Assembly (NCBI RefSeq): GCF_003688995.1
Contig: NZ_PENI01000003.1
Coordinates: 186,001 to 250,000, forward strand
From: Streptomyces shenzhenensis
GTDB taxonomy: Bacteria; Actinomycetota; Actinomycetes; Streptomycetales; Streptomycetaceae
Direction: 5' to 3'
Length of the DNA: 64,000 bases
The position numbers and the translations under genes are program-made. Shown here piece by piece: positions 60,272 to 64,000 of this stretch. Each line of letters starts with the position of its first letter. The stretch's first letter is position 1. Below the pieces are notes generated by a model, which saw only the letters and a list, made by a program, of their open reading frames with translations, did not search any database and was not told where the DNA came from.

Positions 60272-61222
60272 TCACGAACGTGATCGTTGGGTGACGGCGA
60301 TGCACACGAGCACCGCGGCGGCGGTCAGCGGGGCAGCCGCCGTGAGGTGCTCGCCCAGCAGCAGCACCGACCACACCAGTGTGAGCAGCGGTTGCGCCAA
60401 CTGCAACTGGCTGGCCCTCGGGATGCCGATGGCCGCCATGCCCCGGTACCAGACGACCAGACCGAGGAACTGCGAGCCCGCCGCGACCCACAGCAGCCCG
60501 GCCACGCCGTGCGCGGTCAGCCGCACGGGCTCGTACGACAGCGCCAGCACGGCGGCCGGCACCGTCAGCGGCAGACACAGCACCAGGGCCCAGCCGATGA
60601 CCTGCCATCCCGGCATGACCCGGGCCAGCCGGCCGCCCTCGGTATAGCCGGCCGCGCACACCAGCAGTGCCGCGAACAGGAAGCCGTCGGCGGCCGTGAG
60701 CGATCCGCCGCTCTGCTGCACGGTGAAGGCGAGTACCGCCGCCGCGCCCGCCAGCGCCGCCGCCCAGAAGGTGCGGGAGGGGCGGGTGCCCATGCGCAGG
60801 GCCGACAGCAGCGCGGTGGTCAGCGGCAGCAGGCCGACGACGACGGCGGCGTGCGCGGTGGTGGAGGTCTCCAGGGCGAGCGTGGTCAGCAGCGGGAAGC
60901 CGAGCACCACCCCGGCGCCGACCACGGCGAGGCCCGGCAACTGCCCGCGGTCGGGCAGCGGGATGCGCCCTCGCGTCCGCCCCCGCTCCCGGGACGCGCC
61001 GGCCACGCACAGACAGCAGCCCGCGATCACCGCGGCCAGCACGCTGCGGACGGCCACCAGGGACCAGGGCCCGAAGCCCTCAAGGCCCCAGGCGGTGGCC
61101 GGAAAAGTGAGGGAGAAGGCGACGACGCCCAGGGCGGCCTGGAGGGTGCCGAGGCCGACCTGCTCGCCGGGGCCGGTGACCGCTATCCGGGTGCGGTCAG
61201 TAGCGCTACTCTTTACTCTCAT
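60272..61222 (-). CDS. EamA/DMT-family transporter
   Basis: A 316-residue protein with ten hydrophobic spans in two EamA halves (LQAALGVVAFSLTFPATAWG first; a second repeat begins near ADGFLFAALLVCAAGY). Likely an exporter of a small metabolite or amino acid. ATG 61222 lies within the start codon of the divergent MocR gene, so the two genes share a promoter region with no spacer. The MocR protein is the probable regulator. Confidence 0.9.
   Translation of the reverse strand: MRVKSSATDRTRIAVTGPGEQVGLGTLQAALGVVAFSLTFPATAWGLEGFGPWSLVAVRSVLAAVIAGCCLCVAGASRERGRTRGRIPLPDRGQLPGLAVVGAGVVLGFPLLTTLALETSTTAHAAVVVGLLPLTTALLSALRMGTRPSRTFWAAALAGAAAVLAFTVQQSGGSLTAADGFLFAALLVCAAGYTEGGRLARVMPGWQVIGWALVLCLPLTVPAAVLALSYEPVRLTAHGVAGLLWVAAGSQFLGLVVWYRGMAAIGIPRASQLQLAQPLLTLVWSVLLLGEHLTAAAPLTAAAVLVCIAVTQRSRS
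61199..61220. promoter_or_regulatory. Palindrome and direct repeats at a zero-length divergent promoter
   Basis: AGTAGCGCTACT (61199-61210) is a perfect 12-bp palindrome. It is followed by two direct TACTCT words (61207-61212, 61214-61219) ending one base before the MocR ATG. TACTCT at 61207 could be the -10 for a leaderless MocR message. GntR/MocR proteins often bind such direct repeats. Confidence 0.6.
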
Positions 61223-62654
61223 GCACGAGCGTAGCAGCGTCGGTGAACTGGCGGAACGGCTGCGACAGGAGCTCGACCGCTATCCACCGGGTGGAAAGCT
61301 CCCGTCGAGCCGGTCCCTCGTCGAACGGTTCCGGGTGAGCCCGGTGACGGTCTCCCGGGCCCTGGCGCAGCTGTCAGCCGAGGGGCTGGTGGTCACCCGG
61401 CCCGGCGCCGGGGCGTTCCGGGCGCGGCCCCGCACCCCGGCCGCGCCCGACGGGGACACCTCCTGGCAGGAGGTCGCGCTGAGCGCCGACGGCGCCGCCG
61501 ACCTCGTGCCCCGCACCGTCGACGCCTCCGGGGTCACCGTCTGCCTCGCCGCGCCGCCGCCCGGCGTGCTGGAGTTCAACGGCGGCTATCTGCATCCCTC
61601 GCTGCAGCCCGAGCGGGCCATGGCGGCGGCGCTCGCCCGCGCCGGGCGTCGGCCCGGTGCCTGGGAGCGCCCGCCCTTGGAGGGCCTTCCCGAGCTGCGG
61701 GAGTGGTTCGCGCGCGGCATCGGCGGCGGCGTCACGGCGGCCGAGGTGCTGGTAGCGGCGGGCGGACAGACCGCGCTCGCCACCGCGCTGCGGGCGCTCG
61801 CCCCGCCCGGCGCGCCGGTGCTCGTCGAGTCGCCGACCTACCCGGGCATGCTGGCGCTCGCCCGCGCGGCCGGGCTGCGCCCCGTGCCCGTGCCGGTGGA
61901 CCCGGACGGGGTGCGGCCGGAGCTGCTCGCCGACGCGTTCCGGGCGAGCGGCGCCCGGGTCTTCGTCTGCCAGCCCCTGTTCCAGAACCCGACAGGCGCC
62001 GTGCTCGCGCCCGACCGGCGGGCCGAGGTGCTGCGGATCGCCCGGGCGGCCGGCGCCTTCGTGATCGAGGACGACTTCGTGCGCCGGCTGGTGCACACCG
62101 ACGCCGGGCCGCTGCCGCGACCGCTGGCCGCGGACGACGCGGACGGCGTCGTCGTGCATGTCGGCTCGCTGACCAAGGCGACCTCGCCCAGCTTCCGGGT
62201 GGGCGCGCTGGCCGCGCGAGGTCCGGTGCTGGAACGGCTGCGCGCCATCCAGGTGGTCGACACGTTCTTCGTGTCACGGCCGCTCCAGGAGGCCGCGCTC
62301 GAACTCGTCGGCTCGCCCGCCTGGCCACGTCATCTGCGTGCCCTGTCGGCCGAGTTGACCGCCCGGCGCACCGCCATGACGACGGGCCTGCGGCTGCGGC
62401 TGCCCGAACTCGCCCTGCCGCACGTCCCGTCCGGCGGCTACCACCTGTGGCTCCGCCTGCCCGACGGCACCGACGAGGCCGCCCTGACCGCCGCGGCCCT
62501 GCGCGCGGGCGTCGCCCTCACTCCGGGCCGCCCCTACTTCAGCGCCGAACCTCCGGCGCCGCACGTCCGGCTGAGCTTCGCCGCGGTCTCCGGAACCGCG
62601 GACATCAGCGAGGGACTTCGGCGGCTGCGCACGGCCTGCGACGAGGTCCTCTAG
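61221..62654 (+). CDS. MocR-type GntR regulator with aminotransferase-like domain
   Basis: A 477-residue fusion: GntR winged HTH at residues ~10-75 (LPSSRSLVERFRVSPVTVSRALAQLSAEGLV, quoted in part) and a fold-type I aminotransferase domain with the PLP Asn/Asp segments, FQNPTGAVLA and the Schiff-base lysine in VGSLTKATSPSFRVG. These sense PLP or an amino compound. ATG 61221 overlaps the ATG of the divergent DMT transporter by two bases. No 5' untranslated region with Shine-Dalgarno exists, suggesting a leaderless transcript. Regulates the transporter by inference. Confidence 0.92.
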   Translation: MHERSSVGELAERLRQELDRYPPGGKLPSSRSLVERFRVSPVTVSRALAQLSAEGLVVTRPGAGAFRARPRTPAAPDGDTSWQEVALSADGAADLVPRTVDASGVTVCLAAPPPGVLEFNGGYLHPSLQPERAMAAALARAGRRPGAWERPPLEGLPELREWFARGIGGGVTAAEVLVAAGGQTALATALRALAPPGAPVLVESPTYPGMLALARAAGLRPVPVPVDPDGVRPELLADAFRASGARVFVCQPLFQNPTGAVLAPDRRAEVLRIARAAGAFVIEDDFVRRLVHTDAGPLPRPLAADDADGVVVHVGSLTKATSPSFRVGALAARGPVLERLRAIQVVDTFFVSRPLQEAALELVGSPAWPRHLRALSAELTARRTAMTTGLRLRLPELALPHVPSGGYHLWLRLPDGTDEAALTAAALRAGVALTPGRPYFSAEPPAPHVRLSFAAVSGTADISEGLRRLRTACDEVL

Positions 62655-62714
62655 CCGGAGCCCGCCGGCGGGAATCCGATCGACGTGCGTGCGGCAGGCC
62701 GGCAGCATCGCCGC

Positions 62715-63152
62715 ATGAACGACGCATACGGGCTGCCCGAGGGATACGAGTTCTCCGCCGACCGCGAGCGCGTCGACATCGAGCGCGTGCACGGGTGGCT
62801 GTCGACGGACGCCTACTGGGCGAAGGGCCGCCCCCGCGAGAAGCAGGAGACCGCGGTCGCCTCCTCGCTCAACTTCGGGGTGTACGACACGGTGTCGGGT
62901 GCGCAGGTCGCGTATGCGCGCGTGGTGACCGACCGGGCGCTGTTCGCCTGGCTCGCCGACGTGTACGTCGAGCCGTCGGCGCGTGCCAAGGGCATCGGCA
63001 CGGCGCTGGCCGGGGCCGTGGTCGAGCACCTGCGGCCGTTCGGGCTGCGCCGTCTCCTGCTGGCCACCGACGACGCGCACGGGGTCTACGCGAAGCTCGG
63101 CTTCACCCCGCTCCACCGGCCGGACCAGTGGATGGTGCACGTATTCGAGTAA
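62715..63152 (+). CDS. GNAT-family N-acetyltransferase
   Basis: A 145-residue GNAT. The acetyl-CoA pyrophosphate-binding segment is VEPSARAKGIGTALAGAVVEHL (quoted in part; R/Q-x-x-G-x-G/A pattern ARAKGIG), with ADVYVEPS on beta-4 and YAKLGFTPL at the end. Substrate unknown. ATG 62715; it follows the MocR gene by 60 bp. Confidence 0.9.
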   Translation: MNDAYGLPEGYEFSADRERVDIERVHGWLSTDAYWAKGRPREKQETAVASSLNFGVYDTVSGAQVAYARVVTDRALFAWLADVYVEPSARAKGIGTALAGAVVEHLRPFGLRRLLLATDDAHGVYAKLGFTPLHRPDQWMVHVFE

Positions 63153-63225
63153 CGTCCCGGGCACCCTCGGTATCCGCCAGGCAGGCCCTCTTGACCTGGG
63201 TACTTGAGCGGCACACCATCACCGC

Positions 63226-63816
63226 ATGCCACTTCGGGTGACGTTCGTCGCCGCCGCGCGCAGTTCACCGCTGCTCGCCGAGCGCTTCGAGGACGACCGA
63301 CCGCTGGACCAGGCGGGCTGGGACGAGGTGCTGCGGGGCGCGGGGGAGTTACGGCCGCTCGCGGCGGCCGACCTGCGCTACTGCTCGCCGACTCCCCGCA
63401 GCCGGGCGACCGGTGACGCCCTGGGATATGCGCCCCTGGTGCAACTCGCCCTGCGGGACTGCGACATGGGCCGGTGGCGGGGGCTCACCCTGGGCGAGGC
63501 GATGGCCCGGGAGCCGGCGTCGGTGGACGCCTGGCTCGCCGATCCGCGCTCCACCCCGCACGGCGGTGAGTCGCTGCTGGCCTTCATCTCCCGGGTCGGC
63601 GGCTGGCTGGACACCCGGCCCGCCGCCGACGGCCGCATCGTCGCCGTGGCCGAGCCCTCGGTGATCCGCGCGGCCCTCGTCTATGTGCTGAAGGCGCCGC
63701 CCGCGACGTACTGGAACATCGACGTCCGGCCGCTGTCCGCGACCACGGTCACCGGCCGGGCGGGCCGCTGGAACCTCCGCGTCGACGGCGCGCCGGCTCA
63801 GGCCGCGCGCCCGTAG
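63226..63816 (+). CDS. Histidine-phosphatase-superfamily protein lacking catalytic histidines
   Basis: A 196-residue protein with the phosphoglycerate-mutase-like order (DDRPLDQAGWDEV, RYCSPTPRSRATGDAL, CDMGRWRGLTLGEA, GGESLLAFISRVGGWL). The nucleophile motif RHG is replaced by AARSS at residues ~9-13, and the second His, expected before the last helix (usually THxxVIR), is replaced in AVAEPSVIRAAL. It is thus probably not a phosphatase. ATG 63226. The 3' end overlaps the convergent DUF6314 gene by 19 bp. Confidence 0.8.
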   Translation: MPLRVTFVAAARSSPLLAERFEDDRPLDQAGWDEVLRGAGELRPLAAADLRYCSPTPRSRATGDALGYAPLVQLALRDCDMGRWRGLTLGEAMAREPASVDAWLADPRSTPHGGESLLAFISRVGGWLDTRPAADGRIVAVAEPSVIRAALVYVLKAPPATYWNIDVRPLSATTVTGRAGRWNLRVDGAPAQAARP

Positions 63817-64000
63817 TCGGTGACGAGAAGGAGGTCCTTCGCGGGGCCGCCCACACGCCACACCGTCCGCCAGTGGTCCGCGTCCCGGACGGTGAACTCG
63901 CCCCGGTAGAGGTCCGCCACGCACGGGTGGTCGGCGACATGGCGGCCGGAGGTCAGGTCCAGGTCGTGGAAGGGCCGCCCGTCGGCGAAGCGGACGTCCG
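63798..64000 (-). CDS. DUF6314 protein, C-terminal part (5' end outside window)
   Basis: The last ~67 codons of a leftward gene, ending at TGA 63800-63798. The visible part, DVRFADGRPFHDLDLTSGRH, LYRGEFTV, WRTVWRVGGPAKDL, fits the C-terminus of the DUF6314 family (small lipocalin-like domain). It converges and overlaps with the phosphatase-like gene. Confidence 0.65.
   Translation of the reverse strand, partial: DVRFADGRPFHDLDLTSGRHVADHPCVADLYRGEFTVRDADHWRTVWRVGGPAKDLLLVTDYGRAA

Noticed and set aside
1..64000. tRNA, rRNA, CRISPR array, complete insertion sequence or integrase
   Set aside because: No cloverleaf-like segment, rRNA core motif, short spaced repeat or intact transposase/recombinase motif was recognised by eye; a tRNAscan or ISfinder search was not possible.

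Overview
The window is a 64 kb piece of a Streptomyces chromosome. It is very GC-rich with strong G/C bias at third codon positions, and the gene order matches the part of the Streptomyces core that holds tatA-tatC-helY, a conservon (rarABCDE), infC-rpmI-rplT and pheST. No rRNA, tRNA, CRISPR array or intact insertion sequence was recognised.

Layout. 0-4.7 kb: end of a small membrane protein gene, then the twin-arginine translocase genes tatA and tatC and the large helicase helY. 4.7-8.9 kb: a leftward operon of two DUF1989 urea/guanidine-carboxylase-associated proteins and allophanate hydrolase, with a TetR regulator and a perfect palindrome at its head; the carboxylase that should lie inside the operon is only a ~250 bp scar. 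9.1-13.7 kb: rarABCDE (sensor-like ATPase, roadblock protein, DUF742, GTPase, P450). 13.7-17.2 kb: an RNA pseudouridine synthase, a tandem-repeat spacer, an iron-box-controlled siderophore-interacting protein and a 5'-3' exonuclease-like protein. 17.3-21.0 kb: an OpuA-type glycine betaine importer whose permease is fused to two tandem substrate-binding domains. 21.7-25.2 kb: XRE-cupin regulator, metal-complex-binding protein, TDT-type transporter and divergent LysR regulator. 25.2-30.7 kb: a gamma-glutamylation pathway for amines (glnA4-like ligase, aldehyde dehydrogenase, SDR, PuuD-like hydrolase, FadR-type regulator). 30.7-39.2 kb: envelope proteins, a PLP enzyme, a proline-rich protein coupled to a mycosin-like subtilase, a serine hydrolase, an SseB-domain protein followed by about 1 kb of repeated copies of its own 3' end, and a DUF1844 protein.

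39.2-50.6 kb is core: infC-rpmI-rplT behind a structured leader with an intrinsic terminator, a SpoU methyltransferase, a histidine kinase, pheS-pheT, a PP2C phosphatase, a TPR regulator and a NUDIX hydrolase. 50.6-57.6 kb is an eroded accessory island: a methyltransferase fragment related to ATP-grasp RiPP systems, a broken TetR/quinone oxidoreductase pair, an HNH nuclease, a possible transposase scrap, a secreted seven-repeat protein, small coupled membrane or secreted ORFs, and a 68-residue sortase-signal-like protein coupled to a family 2 polysaccharide synthase. 57.7-64 kb returns to housekeeping and accessory metabolism: 3-hydroxyacyl-CoA dehydrogenase, a Tat-exported glycosidase-like protein, a DMT exporter and a MocR regulator whose start codons overlap, a GNAT, a histidine-phosphatase-like protein without its catalytic histidines, and a partial DUF6314 gene.

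The observations I would follow up first are the repeated sseB 3' cassettes, the infC attenuator-like leader with an AUC start codon, the 405 bp homogenised tract inside the betaine transporter gene, the deleted guanidine/urea carboxylase, and the zero-length divergent promoter at 61.2 kb. All assignments rest on reading the sequence and remembered family features; no database search was run.
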